A DNA stretch of 64,000 nt from Bradyrhizobium sp. ISRA464 (GTDB lineage Bacteria; Pseudomonadota; Alphaproteobacteria; Rhizobiales; Xanthobacteraceae): NCBI RefSeq assembly GCF_029910095.1, contig NZ_CP094526.1, forward strand, positions 186,001-250,000, given 5' to 3'. Below, in pieces: positions 45,479-56,602 of the stretch (its first letter is position 1; each line of letters begins with the position of its first letter). A model generated the notes under the pieces. The model saw only the letters and a program-made list of their open reading frames with translations, did no database searches and was not told the origin of the DNA. Position numbers and translations under genes: made by a program.

Positions 45479-46165
45479 ATGGCCAATGCCCGCAAGATCT
45501 TGATCGTGGATGACGATACCGATCTGCGCGATACGCTGGTCGAGCAACTGTCGCTACACGAGGAATTCGAGGCTTCCGCAGTCGATACCGGCGCCAAGGG
45601 CGCCAGCGCCGCCAAAGCGAATTCCCCCGATCTGGTCCTGATGGATGTCGGCCTGCCGGATACCGACGGCCGCGAGGTGGTCCGCAGCCTGCGCAAGGGC
45701 GGCTTCAAGGCCCCGATCATCATGCTGACCGGCCACGACACCGATTCGGACACCATCCTGGGCCTGGAATCCGGCGCCAACGATTACGTGGCAAAGCCCT
45801 TCCGATTCGCGGTGCTGCTGGCCCGGATCCGGGCGCAGCTTCGCCAGCACGAGGCCAGCGAGGACGCAGTGTTCTCTGTCGGCCCCTACTCGTTCCGGCC
45901 CGGCTCCAAGATGCTCACCGGCGCCAATGCCAAGAAGGTGCGGTTGACCGAGAAGGAGACCGCGATCCTCCGCTTCCTCTACCGCGCCGGCCAGATGCCA
46001 GTGTCGCGCGAGACCCTGCTCCAGGAGGTCTGGGGCTACAATTCCGGCGTCACCACTCACACGCTGGAAACCCACATCTACCGCCTCCGCCAGAAGATCG
46101 AGAAGGACGCGGCCAACCCGGAAATCCTGGTCACCGAAGCCGGTGGCTACAAGCTGGTGCCGTGA
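45479..46165 (+). CDS. OmpR/PhoB-family response regulator
   Basis: 228 residues. The receiver (1-120) has ILIVDDDTDLRD with the acidic pair, LVLMDVGLPDTDG with the phosphorylated Asp (about 54), MLTGHD and the Lys in YVAKPFR. The winged-helix output (about 130-228) has LTEKETAILRFLYRAG, SRETLLQEVWGYNSGVTTHTLETHIYRLRQKIEKD and LVTEAGGYKLVP. No histidine kinase is adjacent; the hybrid kinase at 21-24 kb cannot be linked from sequence alone. Confidence 0.93.
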   Translation: MANARKILIVDDDTDLRDTLVEQLSLHEEFEASAVDTGAKGASAAKANSPDLVLMDVGLPDTDGREVVRSLRKGGFKAPIIMLTGHDTDSDTILGLESGANDYVAKPFRFAVLLARIRAQLRQHEASEDAVFSVGPYSFRPGSKMLTGANAKKVRLTEKETAILRFLYRAGQMPVSRETLLQEVWGYNSGVTTHTLETHIYRLRQKIEKDAANPEILVTEAGGYKLVP

Positions 46166-46222
46166 TACGCTTTGCGCTCAACGATTCGTAAAATCGAGGC
46201 GCACTCCGGTTCCCGGCCCTGA

Positions 46223-46663
46223 ATGTCGATCGACGATGATGTAGTCCTGCTCGAGCGGGTCCCGACGATGCGTCTGTTGGGCGATACCTCCTTGCGCATG
46301 CTGGCGATCGGCTCCGAGCAACGCGATTTCGAAAACGGTGACGTGCTGTTCAAGGCGGGCGACGCGGCCGATGCCGGCTATGTCGTCCAGAGCGGGAGAT
46401 TCCGCGTCGAGGAAGGTGGCGCCGAGATCGTCGCCGGCCCCGGCGCGCTGATCGGCGAGCTCGCGCTGATCGTGGCGATGAAGCGGCCCTCGACCGCGAC
46501 CGCGCTCGAACGTGCTTCCGTGATTCGCATCGCTCGCAGCCTGTTCCAGCGCGTGCTGGAAAGCGATCCCGCCGCGGCGCTGCGGCTGCGCGACGACCTC
46601 GCGGCACGCACGAGCCAGCTCGCGAGCGATATCCTGATGGCGGGCGCGAAGCTGAGCGGCTGA
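46223..46663 (+). CDS. Cyclic-nucleotide-binding domain protein
   Basis: 146 residues forming a single cNMP-binding fold: FENGDVLFKAGDAADAGYVVQSGRFRVEEGG, then the phosphate-binding-cassette region GPGALIGELALIVAMKRPSTATALERASVIRIARSLFQRVL. No HTH follows, so it is probably a regulatory subunit or stand-alone sensor rather than a Crp-type factor. It lies 57 bases after the response regulator and is likely co-transcribed. Confidence 0.85.
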   Translation: MSIDDDVVLLERVPTMRLLGDTSLRMLAIGSEQRDFENGDVLFKAGDAADAGYVVQSGRFRVEEGGAEIVAGPGALIGELALIVAMKRPSTATALERASVIRIARSLFQRVLESDPAAALRLRDDLAARTSQLASDILMAGAKLSG

Positions 46664-46727
46664 TCTTCTCCCCCTCTCCCCGTTCTTACGGGGCGAGGCA
46701 AACCGAGAGTGCGGCCGCAGCGTCGCC
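46664..46727. repeat. Fragment of intergenic repeat, family C
   Basis: CTCCCCCTCTCCCCGTTCTTACGGGGCGAGG, one arm with its small hairpin, between the converging cNMP-binding and xth genes. Confidence 0.5.
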
Positions 46728-47543
46728 TCAAACTTCCAGCACCGCGGTCACCGGCACGTGGTCGGACGGCCGCTCCCAGCCGCGGGCATCGCGGGTGATC
46801 CTGAAATCGCTGACCTGGTCCTTCAGCGCGCGCGACACCCAGATGTGGTCGAGCCTTCGGCCGCGGTCGCCGACGGTCCAGTCGGCAGCGCGGTAGCTCC
46901 ACCAGGTGTAGACCTTCTCCGACAGCGGGATCCGCTCGCGCGCGATATCGAACCATTCGCCGTGCATTTGCGCGGCGAGCAGCTTCTCGGTTTCAATGGG
47001 CGTGTGCGAGACGACCTTCAAGAGCTGCTTGTGCGACCACACGTCGTTCTCGTGCGGCGCAACGTTGAGGTCGCCGACCAGGATGTGGCGGTCGTCGCCG
47101 CGCGGATGCAGCGGCTCGCAAGCTTTCATCTCGTCGAGGAATTGCAGCTTGTGCTCGAATTTCGGATTGAGCGCGGGGTCGGGAATGTCGCCGCCGGCCG
47201 GCACGTAGAAATTATGCAGCACCAGCGGTCTTGAAAGCTGCGCCTTCTCGCCGAAGGAGACGGAGATGTGGCGCGAGTCGATCTTGTCGCAGAAGGTCCT
47301 GATGTCGGTGCTCTCGAATGGCAGACGCGAGACAATGGCGACGCCGTGATAGCCCTTCTGCCCGTTCAGCGCGACGTGCTCATAGCCGAGCCGCTTGAAG
47401 CGCTTCAGCGGAAACGCGTCGTCGATGCATTTGGTCTCCTGCAGGCACAGCACGTCCGGCCGCGCCGCCTTGATGAACTTGGCGACGAGGTCGATGCGCA
47501 GCCGCACCGAATTGATGTTCCAGGTTGTGACGGAGAACCGCAT
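46728..47543 (-). CDS. xth: Exodeoxyribonuclease III (AP endonuclease)
   Basis: Class II AP endonuclease of the exonuclease III family. The 271 residues show VTTWNINSVRLRIDLVAKF at the start, DVLCLQETKCIDDAFP with the metal-binding Glu, VALNGQKGYHGVAIVSR, HNFYVPAGGDIPD, ILVGDLNVAPHENDVW and WTVGDRGRRLDHIWVS, ending RPSDHVPVTAVLEV with the catalytic His. Length normal. Confidence 0.96.
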   Translation of the reverse strand: MRFSVTTWNINSVRLRIDLVAKFIKAARPDVLCLQETKCIDDAFPLKRFKRLGYEHVALNGQKGYHGVAIVSRLPFESTDIRTFCDKIDSRHISVSFGEKAQLSRPLVLHNFYVPAGGDIPDPALNPKFEHKLQFLDEMKACEPLHPRGDDRHILVGDLNVAPHENDVWSHKQLLKVVSHTPIETEKLLAAQMHGEWFDIARERIPLSEKVYTWWSYRAADWTVGDRGRRLDHIWVSRALKDQVSDFRITRDARGWERPSDHVPVTAVLEV

Positions 47544-47620
47544 GAGAGCTGCGTCATAGCACGGTTGTCGATGCGGATTTCAATTGTCCACAGGTCTGGA
47601 TTCGCTCGCAGGTGCGGCGC

Positions 47621-47708
47621 CGTAGGATGGGTAGAGCGAAGCGAAACCCATCATTGCCCTACCGCCTCACGATCGCGATGGGTTTCGCTGCGCTCTACCC
47701 ATCCTACG
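47621..47708. repeat. Long inverted repeat, family E
   Basis: CGTAGGATGGGTAGAGCGAAGCGAAACCCATC pairs with GATGGGTTTCGCTGCGCTCTACCCATCCTACG around a short centre, about 32 bp per arm. It lies between two minus-strand genes, xth and the LolA homologue, just past the stop of the latter. Confidence 0.75.
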
Positions 47709-47715
47709 CGAAACG

Positions 47716-48528
47716 CTACCCCGGCGAGGAGCCGGGATACGTCGTGAAGTCGATCTTGAAAAGCGACGGATCGGGCTTCTGCGTCGAGTCGAGATTGTAG
47801 ACAGCAACCGTGGTGTCGTAGCCCTGCGGGTCGGTGACGGTCCACTGCTTCAGCTTGCCGTCCTTGGCGCCGACCATCAGCAGGAAGCGGCTGGTGCCGA
47901 CTAGCGCCTGCTTCTCCTCGATGGTGATGCTGACGTAGACGTCATCGGCCGTGACGCTGACGACGTTGGTATCCTTCATCAGATCGATGCGGTCGGACAA
48001 GAGATAACGCAGCGGGGTCTGCGACAGCGGATAGATGTCCTGGGTCGCGAGCCTACGGTCGCGGACCGCGACCGACGAGCCGTCGGCGATGACCTCGACC
48101 GGGCTCGGATCGTCATATTCGAAACGCAGCTTGCCGGGCTTCTGGATGTAGAAATCGCCCTTCGTCTTGGTGCCGTCGGGGCCGATCTGGACGAAGTTGC
48201 CGACCAGCGTTTGCAGCGACGAGAGGTAGGCCGAGACCTTGGCCGCCTGCGCCTTCTGGTTGGCGTCGAAGGTCTGGAAGATGTTGGCAGGCACATTGCG
48301 GCGCGGATCGGGAATGATCGGCGTCGGCTCCTGGGTCGTGCCTGTCGTCTGCGGGCCCTTGTCCTGCGCGCTCATCTGGGTGCCGCCGTCCCGGCTCTTC
48401 TTCGGCGCGGGCTTCGGTGTCGGGACGTTCTGCGCGTTCACCGAGGTTGCGGTGGTGCCGGCGAGCGCGGCGGAGACGAGGAGCGCCAGCGCGTAGCGCA
48501 TGCCGCGGTGAGTGAGATGCTTTTCCAT
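47716..48528 (-). CDS. LolA-like outer-membrane lipoprotein carrier homologue
   Basis: 270 residues. A signal peptide (MRYALALLVSAALAGTTATSVNAQ) is followed by a Pro/Lys-rich linker. Then comes the LolA fold: AAKVSAYLSSLQTLVGNFVQIGPDGTKTKGDFYIQKPGKLRFEYDDPSPVEVIADGSSVAVRDRRLATQDIYPLSQTPLRYLL. The ATG at 48528 was chosen as the first residue before the signal peptide. It would carry lipoproteins from LolCDE towards the outer membrane; alphaproteobacteria often place it beside ftsK, as here. The linker between signal and domain is longer than usual. Confidence 0.88.
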   Translation of the reverse strand: MEKHLTHRGMRYALALLVSAALAGTTATSVNAQNVPTPKPAPKKSRDGGTQMSAQDKGPQTTGTTQEPTPIIPDPRRNVPANIFQTFDANQKAQAAKVSAYLSSLQTLVGNFVQIGPDGTKTKGDFYIQKPGKLRFEYDDPSPVEVIADGSSVAVRDRRLATQDIYPLSQTPLRYLLSDRIDLMKDTNVVSVTADDVYVSITIEEKQALVGTSRFLLMVGAKDGKLKQWTVTDPQGYDTTVAVYNLDSTQKPDPSLFKIDFTTYPGSSPG

Positions 48529-48624
48529 CAGATATGTCAGGTCTCTGTTCGACGCTCGTCCCGCTTGAGCGATCCTATAGCGCCTCATCCGAGGGAGATA
48601 TGGTTTTTCCGTGATGATGTCCGA

Positions 48625-51105
48625 TCAGAACTGGCCTTCTTCCTCGCCGACCAGAATTTCGCGCTTTCCGGCGTGATTCGCCGGGCCGACGATGCCTTCA
48701 AGTTCCATCCGCTCCATGAGCGATGCGGCGCGGTTATAGCCGATTTGCAGCCGGCGCTGAATGTAGGAGGTTGACGCCTTGCGGTCGCGCTTGACGATCG
48801 CAACCGCCTGCGCAAACAGGTCGCCGCCGCCGTCCGCGCCCATGCCGGTCGAATCGAACACAGCGCCGTCCTCGTCGGTCGGCTCTTCCGCGGTAACCGC
48901 TTCCAGATATTCCGGCTGTCCTTGCGTCTTCAGATGGCGCACCACCTTCTCGACTTCTTCATCCGACGCAAACGGGCCGTGCACGCGGCTGATGCGGCCG
49001 CCGCCCGCCATGTAGAGCATGTCGCCCTGGCCGAGCAGCTGTTCGGCGCCCATCTCGCCGAGGATGGTGCGGCTGTCGATCTTCGACGTCACCTGGAAGG
49101 CGATGCGGGTCGGGAAGTTCGCCTTGATCGTGCCGGTGATGACGTCGACCGACGGACGCTGCGTGGCAAGGATGACGTGCAGGCCGGCGGCGCGCGCCAT
49201 CTGCGCGAGACGCTGCACCGCGCCTTCGATGTCCTTGCCGGCAACCATCATCAGGTCGGCCATCTCGTCGACGATGATGACGATGTAGGGCAGCGGATCG
49301 AGATCGAGCTTTTCTTCCTCGTAGATCGCCTTGCCGGTCTCCTTGTCGAAGCCGGTGTGCACCGTGCGCGTCAGCTCCTCGCCCTTGCCCTTGGCTTCGA
49401 CGAGGCGCGCATTGTAGCCGTCGATGTTGCGCACACCGAGCTTGGCCATCTTCTTGTAGCGCTCTTCCATCTCGCGCACGGCCCATTTCAACGCGACGAC
49501 CGCCTTCTTCGGGTCGGTGACAACAGGCGTGAGGAGATGCGGGATGCCGTCATAGACGGAGAGTTCGAGCATCTTCGGATCGACCATGATCAGGCGGCAC
49601 TGATCGGGGCGCAGCCGGTAGACGAGGCTGAGGATCATGGTGTTGATCGCGACCGATTTGCCGGAGCCGGTGGTGCCGGCGATCAGCATATGCGGCGTGC
49701 GCGCGAGATCGATGATGACGGGATCGCCGCCGATCGTCTTGCCGAGGCACAGCGGCAGCTTGGCGACCGACTCGGTACTCTCCTTCGCGACCAGCAGCTC
49801 GCGCAGATAAACCTTCTCGCGATGCGCGTTCGGCAGCTCGATGCCGATCGCGTTGCGGCCGGCGACGACGGCGACGCGGGCCGACAGCGCGCTCATCGAG
49901 CGCGCGATGTCATCGGACAGGCCGATCACGCGCGACGACTTGATGCCGGGCGCAGGCTCGAGCTCGTACAGCGTGACGACCGGGCCGGGATTGGCTTTGA
50001 CGATCTCGCCGCGCACGCCGAAATCCTGCAGCACGCCTTCGAGCGCGCGCGAATTGGCCTCGAGCTCGGCCTTGCTGAGCGGCTGGCTGTCGCTCGCCTT
50101 CGGCGCGGTGAGCACGGAGACCGACGGCAGCTCGAACTTGTCGGAGGACTTTTTCTTGACGCGCGGCTCGGCCTTCTTGCGCGGCGCGCGGGCGGCGGGA
50201 GTTTCCTCCTCTTCCTCCTCCTCCTCGTCGTCGAAAGCTTCCGTGTCGTGTTCGACGTCCTCGTTGTCGTCTTCGGCCACAGGCGCAATCGACGGCGCAG
50301 CGCGGCCGCCGCCGCCGAGATTGGGCTCCTGACGCTCGAAGGCCGCAGCGCGGCCCTGCGGCGCGCTCGACACCAGCGATTTATAGGCTTTCGCGAACAG
50401 CCAGCCGAGCCGCGCCTTGGCGCTCATCAGCGCGTGGAACAGCCAGCCGAGCGAGATCGAGCTGCGATCGTCCTCTTCGTCCTCGACGAACGGTTCGTCG
50501 TCGTCTGATATCGCCGTCAGTTCCGGATCGCTTTCCTTGGCGCCCCAGCCGCAGGCGAACAGGAAGAAGGCCGCCATCGCAACGAACAGAATCAAGCCGA
50601 GCACGAAGCGATAGATGAAGCCGGGCGGGCCGAACACCACGGCAGGCGCGCGCACCAGCGCGTCGCCGACCACGCCGCCGAGCCCGGTCGGCAGCGGCCA
50701 CGCGGTGTTGTGCGGCCAGCAGCTGGCAAATCCCGCCGCGATCGTCGTGCACAGCACCCAGCAGCCGAGCCGCAGCGCCTCGCGGTCGAACGGGCGGTGC
50801 GTCAGCATCCGCCAGCCCCACACCGCAACCGGCAGCATCAGCATGATCGCGCCGAGCCCGAGGATCTGCATCAGCAGATCGGCGCCGATCGCGCCGGGAT
50901 AGCCGACGACGTTGCGGATCGCACGCGAGGTGGCGTGGCTCAGCGAGGGATCCTGCACCGACCAGGTCATCAGCGCCGCGGCGACGACACCGGCGAGCGC
51001 GATCAGCCCAAGCCCGGTCAGCTCGCGCAGCCGCCGCGCCAACGACTCGCGCATGGAGTGCGGCAAATGGCCGACCAGGGGGATGACACGTTCGATCGCT
51101 GCCAT
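48625..51105 (-). CDS. ftsK: DNA translocase FtsK
   Basis: Divisome-associated DNA pump that clears the chromosome from the septum. 826 residues: four N-terminal membrane helices (within 1-190), an acidic/Pro linker ([13 protein letters not shown], then EEEEEEE around residue 300), and the motor with Walker [16 protein letters not shown] and Walker [15 protein letters not shown]. It continues with [14 protein letters not shown] and the C-terminal gamma winged helix from about residue 760 ([42 protein letters not shown]) that reads KOPS sites. The linker is short for the family. Confidence 0.97.
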   Translation of the reverse strand: MAAIERVIPLVGHLPHSMRESLARRLRELTGLGLIALAGVVAAALMTWSVQDPSLSHATSRAIRNVVGYPGAIGADLLMQILGLGAIMLMLPVAVWGWRMLTHRPFDREALRLGCWVLCTTIAAGFASCWPHNTAWPLPTGLGGVVGDALVRAPAVVFGPPGFIYRFVLGLILFVAMAAFFLFACGWGAKESDPELTAISDDDEPFVEDEEDDRSSISLGWLFHALMSAKARLGWLFAKAYKSLVSSAPQGRAAAFERQEPNLGGGGRAAPSIAPVAEDDNEDVEHDTEAFDDEEEEEEEETPAARAPRKKAEPRVKKKSSDKFELPSVSVLTAPKASDSQPLSKAELEANSRALEGVLQDFGVRGEIVKANPGPVVTLYELEPAPGIKSSRVIGLSDDIARSMSALSARVAVVAGRNAIGIELPNAHREKVYLRELLVAKESTESVAKLPLCLGKTIGGDPVIIDLARTPHMLIAGTTGSGKSVAINTMILSLVYRLRPDQCRLIMVDPKMLELSVYDGIPHLLTPVVTDPKKAVVALKWAVREMEERYKKMAKLGVRNIDGYNARLVEAKGKGEELTRTVHTGFDKETGKAIYEEEKLDLDPLPYIVIIVDEMADLMMVAGKDIEGAVQRLAQMARAAGLHVILATQRPSVDVITGTIKANFPTRIAFQVTSKIDSRTILGEMGAEQLLGQGDMLYMAGGGRISRVHGPFASDEEVEKVVRHLKTQGQPEYLEAVTAEEPTDEDGAVFDSTGMGADGGGDLFAQAVAIVKRDRKASTSYIQRRLQIGYNRAASLMERMELEGIVGPANHAGKREILVGEEEGQF

Positions 51106-51127
51106 GCTCAATCTTCGCGCTTCGCGA

Positions 51128-52354
51128 TTAATCCAGGGTTTCGACCAGCCGGTGCAATGCCTCGGCCGTGGATTCACTGTCGGAGACGAGCGCGAGGCGG
51201 ATGTAGCCCGCGCCCGGATTGGAACCGTCGCTCTGCTCGCGCGCCAGATAGCTGCCGGGAATCACGCGGACGCCGGCGTCGCGATAGAGCCTGACCGCCG
51301 CGGCCTCGTCGCCGCCGCGCTGCGAGACGTCGAGCCAGACGCAGAAGCCGCCCGCGGGGCGCTTGTAGCCGTAGCGGTTGCCGAGGATCTGGTCGGCGAA
51401 ATCGAACTTGATGCGATAGAGCCGGCGGTTCTCCTCGACATGCGCCTCGTCGCTATAGGCGGCGACGGCGACATGCTGCAGCGGCACCGGCACCTGGGGT
51501 GCGGCGACGTTGCGGAGCTCGTGGAACGCGGCCAAAAACTTCTTGTCGCCGGCGGCGAAGCCGACGCGCATGCCCGGCAGGTTCGAGCGCTTCGACAGCG
51601 ACTGGAACGCGACCACATTGGTGAAGTCGGGTCCCGCGCATTCCAGCGCGCTGCCCGGCGCCTCGCGGGTGTAGATCTCGGAGTAGCACTCGTCACTGAG
51701 GATCATGAAGCCGAAGCGGTCGGCGAGCTCCTTCAGCCGGGTGAAGTAGGCGCGCGAGGCGACCGAGCCTTGCGGGTTGGCGGGCGAGGCGATGTAGAAC
51801 GCCACGGTGCGCGCCAGCGTCGCCTCGTCGATCGAATCCAGATCGGGCAGGAAGCCGTTGGCTAGCGTGGTCGGCAGATAGATCTGCTCGCAGCCGGCGG
51901 CGCGGGCGCCGGCGCCATAGGCCGGATAGAACGGGTTCGGCATCAGGATCGCCGGCCGGCCCTTGCGCGGGGAGACGTAGCGCGCCGCGGTGATCGCCGC
52001 GAAAAACAGCCCCTCGCGGCTGCCGTTCAGCACCAGAACCTCGCTCTCCGGATCGACCGGGCGCGGCAGTCGAAACCGGCTCGACAGCCAGGTTGCCACC
52101 GCCCGGCGGAACGGCTCGATGCCCTTGGCGATCGGGTAGCGGCCGAACTCGGCGGTATGCTTTGATAGCACCGGTCCGACGAAGTCGGGCACGGGGTGCT
52201 GCGGCTCGCCTAATGACAGCGTAATCAATGGCTTAGCTGGCTGATAGGGGGCCAGCAGCTCGGTCGTGCGCAGGAACGGGGAACGCTCTGCCTGGCCGGC
52301 GGAAGCGACAATGCCGGCGCCCTGCGCCGCGCCGGATGAGGCGGTCATAGCCAT
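51128..52354 (-). CDS. Class I/II aminotransferase, succinyldiaminopimelate transaminase-like
   Basis: 408 residues of fold type [92 protein letters not shown] and [22 protein letters not shown], in which the Lys of LSKR binds PLP. This fits DapC in lysine and diaminopimelate synthesis, though several related aminotransferases share the pattern. It lies 22 bases upstream of ftsK on the same strand. Confidence 0.85.
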   Translation of the reverse strand: MAMTASSGAAQGAGIVASAGQAERSPFLRTTELLAPYQPAKPLITLSLGEPQHPVPDFVGPVLSKHTAEFGRYPIAKGIEPFRRAVATWLSSRFRLPRPVDPESEVLVLNGSREGLFFAAITAARYVSPRKGRPAILMPNPFYPAYGAGARAAGCEQIYLPTTLANGFLPDLDSIDEATLARTVAFYIASPANPQGSVASRAYFTRLKELADRFGFMILSDECYSEIYTREAPGSALECAGPDFTNVVAFQSLSKRSNLPGMRVGFAAGDKKFLAAFHELRNVAAPQVPVPLQHVAVAAYSDEAHVEENRRLYRIKFDFADQILGNRYGYKRPAGGFCVWLDVSQRGGDEAAAVRLYRDAGVRVIPGSYLAREQSDGSNPGAGYIRLALVSDSESTAEALHRLVETLD

Positions 52355-52754
52355 GTTTGAAGCGCCAGCACTTTCACTGCGGTCGGGGGTGAGGAGGTCC
52401 CGACCGTAAACTGATCAAGTCACCATAGATAGGGCGAGGTTAAGACGCGATTAACCATCGGCGGCTGGTCGTGATCTGTGGAGAGGGCCGACGAAAGTCG
52501 GAAACGGCAGCCCGCGCGCGGCGCAACAGCATTGCTCGATCCGCCAACGGCGGACGAAGCGGCCCGCGCCGTGATATCAGCGCCGCCCGCAGGAACGCCG
52601 GGCCGTTGCGAGCAGGGCGCGTTAGCAGTCGGCGCGCATTCTAGTGTGCTGCTTTACCCGCCATTAAGGCCAGCGTGCGCTGCACAAGTTCCTTCAGCAA
52701 TTGGCAAGACACCTCGGACGAATGATCCGCCATTCGGAAGGCGCGCGCAGGGGC
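52355..52754. other. Intergenic region between divergent aminotransferase and diguanylate cyclase genes
   Basis: 400 bases. It should contain both promoters. An open frame from 52478 has no gene-like content and overlaps the cyclase start. No hairpin or clear promoter was recognised. Confidence 0.45.
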
Positions 52755-53528
52755 ATGGCCATCAAGATCGAGACACACGGCGACGTGGTGCGCCGCACCG
52801 GCAAGGTCATGGCGATCGCCGCGACGGCGAGTGCGGTGATGTCGTTCACCATGGTTGCGCTGGCGTTCGGTTCTGACTTCGCCGCGCCGATCACGGTCGG
52901 GCAGATGCAACTCTTCGGACTGACGGCGGGCGTCTTCATCGCGTTGTCGCTGAGCGGCGCCATGTCCTATCGCGCAGGTCGCTTGATGCTGGAGCTGGCG
53001 CAGACGCGCCGCGAGCTCGCGCAGATCTCCCAGACCGATCAATTGACCGGCCTCTTGAACCGGCGCGGCTTCGACGCCGCGGCCGCCACCGCGCTCGACC
53101 AAGCGGAGGCCGACGGCGTGTCGGCGGCGGTGCTGATGTGCGACATCGACCACTTCAAGTCGATCAACGATCGCTACGGGCATGAGATCGGCGACAAGGT
53201 TCTGGTCGCGATCGCCGACGTGTTGCGTCAGTTCGCGATCCGGCGCGGCGCGCTGGTGGCGCGTTACGGCGGCGAGGAATTCGCCGTCGTCCTCACCGGG
53301 CTCAGCCACGAGCAGGCGGCGCACGGCGCCGAGGAAATCCGCCGCGACTGCGCGGCCAGGACAATCCTCGACGGCGCCACGCCGCTCCCCGTGACGATCA
53401 GCATCGGCTTCACCGTCAAGACGAGCGGCTTCGATATCGGCGACCTGATGCGCACCGCCGACCAGGCGCTCTACGCCGCCAAGCGCCATGGCCGCGATCG
53501 CGTCGAGCACGCGCGCGATGCGGCGTGA
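52755..53528 (+). CDS. Diguanylate cyclase with two membrane helices
   Basis: 257 residues. Two hydrophobic helices (about 15-40 and 55-75) with a very short periplasmic loop lead into a GGDEF domain: DQLTGLLNRRGFDAAAA, VLMCDIDHFKSINDRYGHEIGDKVL, the active loop RYGGEEFAVVL, and ADQALYAAKRHGRDRVE. No separate sensor domain is present. The ATG at 52755 follows a G-rich site; an ATG at 52701 is in frame. Confidence 0.9.
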   Translation: MAIKIETHGDVVRRTGKVMAIAATASAVMSFTMVALAFGSDFAAPITVGQMQLFGLTAGVFIALSLSGAMSYRAGRLMLELAQTRRELAQISQTDQLTGLLNRRGFDAAAATALDQAEADGVSAAVLMCDIDHFKSINDRYGHEIGDKVLVAIADVLRQFAIRRGALVARYGGEEFAVVLTGLSHEQAAHGAEEIRRDCAARTILDGATPLPVTISIGFTVKTSGFDIGDLMRTADQALYAAKRHGRDRVEHARDAA

Positions 53529-53599
53529 TCCGCGCGGCTCCTGCGCACCGCCGAGCGCATATGACTTCTCGTAGAACGGCCTGTCCGCAGGATCGGTCA

Positions 53600-53755
53600 A
53601 CCTCTCCCGCTTGCGGGGTCGAGACGAGCGAAGCTCGCTCTTAGGTCGTATCGCATCGAAGATGCGATACGGGTGGGGGCTCTCTCCCCAATACGACTCG
53701 CGGATAGACCCCCACCCCGGCCCTCCCCCGCAAGCGGGAGAGGGGGCGCAGTCCC
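53600..53755. repeat. Intergenic palindromic repeat, family C
   Basis: CCTCTCCCGCTTGCGGGG at one end and CCCTCCCCCGCAAGCGGGAGAGGG at the other, with TCGCATCGAAGATGCGA and AGACGAGCGAAGCTCGCTCT hairpins inside. It lies between convergent genes. Confidence 0.7.
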
Positions 53756-53795
53756 ATCGCGGTGGGCGTTCGATCTCTACGTCACTACGCGCGGC

Positions 53796-54200
53796 TCAGT
53801 GCGCCGGCAGCTTCTCGAATGCCGGCATGCCCGAGGGCACGTGGTGGTAGGCCTGTTTGTCGCAGGTGTAGATCGCGACCTGCGGATTGAAGAGTTTTGG
53901 ATCGTCGAAGGTCCCGACCTTGAGGATTGCCGCGGGCAGGCCGGGCACCTTGGTCGCCAGATGGGTGCCGCATTCAGGACAGAATTCGCGCGTCACCGCG
54001 CGTTCGAGATCGTTGCGGGTGAACTGCTTGGGTTCGCTCGCGGTGTATTTGAAGCCCGCGACCGGCATCGCCATGAACATGTTCGGCCCGCCGCCCGTGA
54101 TGTACTGGCATTCCCGGCAATGGCACTGCGCCGCCATCATCGGCTCGCCCTCGGCCTCGTAGCGCACCTTGCCGCAATAGCATCCGCCTCCGAGCTTCAT
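53796..54200 (-). CDS. GFA family zinc protein (glutathione-dependent formaldehyde-activating-like)
   Basis: 134 residues with the GFA metal sites: GGCYCGKVRYEAEG, CHCRECQYITGG and EFCPECGTHLATK. These three Cys sets bind two zinc ions in the family. The fold does not fix the substrate, and the name formaldehyde-activating is used for many unrelated members. It is the only gene between two repeat-bearing gaps. Confidence 0.88.
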   Translation of the reverse strand: MKLGGGCYCGKVRYEAEGEPMMAAQCHCRECQYITGGGPNMFMAMPVAGFKYTASEPKQFTRNDLERAVTREFCPECGTHLATKVPGLPAAILKVGTFDDPKLFNPQVAIYTCDKQAYHHVPSGMPAFEKLPAH

Positions 54201-54217
54201 GACGTCCTCCCTGTGTT

Positions 54218-54243
54218 TGTTGTCTTGTTTTGTTGTCTTGTTT
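54218..54243. repeat. Short tandem repeat
   Basis: Two head-to-tail copies of the 13-bp unit TGTTGTCTTGTTT immediately upstream of the GFA gene start. This T/G-rich tract could vary by slippage. Confidence 0.7.
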
Positions 54244-54289
54244 TGGCGTCTTGGCCTGCCAGTTCCACATATAGTTTCTCATGGAACTG

Positions 54290-54325
54290 AAAAAAGAAAG
54301 GGGCTCCAACTTGCGCTGGAGCCCC
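54290..54325 (-). terminator. Rho-independent terminator after amtB (first module)
   Basis: On the minus strand the stem GGGGCTCCA/TGGAGCCCC with an 8-base loop is followed by a T-rich run (the complement of AAAAAGAAAG). It sits about 84 bases past the amtB stop. A second stem, GGTCCGGGCA/TGCCCGGACC (54331-54362), lies between. Confidence 0.85.
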
Positions 54326-54408
54326 TCAACGGTCCGGGCATTGCCGGGTATGTGCCCGGACCGTAGTTCTGGGACCAACCGCTTGCGGCGGTCGCGTCCC
54401 GGGAGAAC

Positions 54409-55857
54409 TCACATGTTGTAGGCGCGCTCCGTGTGCTCGGTGATGTCGAGGCCTTCACGCTCGGTCTCGACGTTGGCGCGCAGGCCGACGATCACGTCGA
54501 CGACCTTGTAGAGGATCGCCGAACCGATGCCCGACCACACCAGCGTGGTGCAGACGGCCGAGACCTGCGAGATCATCTGCGCGACGAAGTCGTAATCGGC
54601 GACCTTCGGCGGGATCGCGGTGTAGTCGATGATGCCCGTGCCGCCGAGCGCCGGGTTGACCAGAATGCCGGTGCCGAGCGCGCCGACGATGCCGCCGACG
54701 CAGTGCACGCCGAACACGTCGAGCGAGTCGTCATAGCCGAGCGCGTTCTTCACGACCGTGCAGAAGAACAGGCAGACCACACCGACCACCAGGCCGAGCA
54801 CGATCGCGCCCATCGGACCGGAGTAGCCGGCCGCCGGCGTCACCGCGACGAGGCCCGCGACCGCGCCGGACAGCGCGCCGAGCAGCGAGGGATGGCCCTT
54901 GATGATCCATTCCGCGAACATCCAGGACAGCGCCGCCGCGGCCGTGGCCACGAAGGAGTTGGTCATGGCGAGCGCGGCGCCGCCATTGGCTTCCAGGTTC
55001 GAACCGGCATTGAAGCCGAACCAGCCGACCCAGAGCAGCGAGGCGCCGATCATGGTCATGGTCAGCGAGTGCGGAGCCATCAGCTCCTTGCCGTAGCCGG
55101 TGCGCTTGCCGATCAGCAGCGCGCCGACCAGGCCGGCGATGCCGGCGTTGATGTGCACGACGGTGCCGCCCGCGAAGTCGATCGCACCCTTCTTGAAGAT
55201 CCAGCCGGCATCGGCGTTGATCTCGTCGAGCTTGGCCTGGGCCGCGGTCTTCGCCGCACCGTCAGCAGCCGCGGCGAGCGCCTTGGCGGCATCCTGGATC
55301 GCGTCCGGACCGGGCCAGTACCAGACCATGTGCGCGATCGGGAAGTAGATTACCGTCACCCAGAGCGGGATGAACAGCGCGATCGCCGAGAACTTCATGC
55401 GCTCGGCAAATGCGCCGACGATCAGGGCGGGCGTGATCGCCGCGAAGGTCATCTGGAAGCAGAAATAGACCAGCTCCGAGATGTTGGCGTCGACCGAGAA
55501 GGTCGCCGCCTTGGAGTCCGTGGTCACGCCCATCAGGAAGGCCTTGGAGAAGCCGCCGATGAAGTCGGAGCCGCCGGTGAAGGCGAGGCTGTAGCCGTAG
55601 AGGGCCCAGAGAACGGTGACGACGCAGACCGTGTAGAAAACCTGCGCCAGCACCGAGAGCATGTTCTTGGAGCGGACGAGACCGCCGTAGAACAGGGCCA
55701 GGCCCGGGATGGTCATCAACAGCACCAGCACCGTCGAGGTGAGCATCCAGGCGTTGTCGCCCTTGTTGATGGTTGGCTCGGCGTGAGCGGCAGTCGCGGC
55801 GAAGATGCCGACTGCGAGGGCCGCCAGTCCCGCGCCTGAGGGACGCTTGAACGTCAT
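54409..55857 (-). CDS. amtB: Ammonium transporter (first copy)
   Basis: 482 residues: signal peptide, then about 11 membrane helices. DNAWMLTSTVLVLLMTIPGLALFYGGLVRSKNMLSVL, FNAGSNLEANGGAALAMTNSFVATAAAALSW and DDSLDVFGVHCVGGIVGALGTGIL carry the twin-His pore residues and the family signature. An alanine-rich insert about residues 180-215 (AIQDAAKALAAAADGAAKTAAQAKLDEINADAG) lies in a periplasmic loop. It follows glnK by 39 bases on the same strand, the usual glnK-amtB pair. Confidence 0.96.
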   Translation of the reverse strand: MTFKRPSGAGLAALAVGIFAATAAHAEPTINKGDNAWMLTSTVLVLLMTIPGLALFYGGLVRSKNMLSVLAQVFYTVCVVTVLWALYGYSLAFTGGSDFIGGFSKAFLMGVTTDSKAATFSVDANISELVYFCFQMTFAAITPALIVGAFAERMKFSAIALFIPLWVTVIYFPIAHMVWYWPGPDAIQDAAKALAAAADGAAKTAAQAKLDEINADAGWIFKKGAIDFAGGTVVHINAGIAGLVGALLIGKRTGYGKELMAPHSLTMTMIGASLLWVGWFGFNAGSNLEANGGAALAMTNSFVATAAAALSWMFAEWIIKGHPSLLGALSGAVAGLVAVTPAAGYSGPMGAIVLGLVVGVVCLFFCTVVKNALGYDDSLDVFGVHCVGGIVGALGTGILVNPALGGTGIIDYTAIPPKVADYDFVAQMISQVSAVCTTLVWSGIGSAILYKVVDVIVGLRANVETEREGLDITEHTERAYNM

Positions 55858-55896
55858 GTTGTCTTACTCCTGAGGTCTTATGGTTTGAGCGCGAAA

Positions 55897-56602
<706 letters not shown>

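Noticed and set aside
48922..50508. 528-codon plus-strand frame over ftsK
   Set aside because: Antisense shadow of a well-identified gene; composition dominated by Arg/Ala/Asp repeats.
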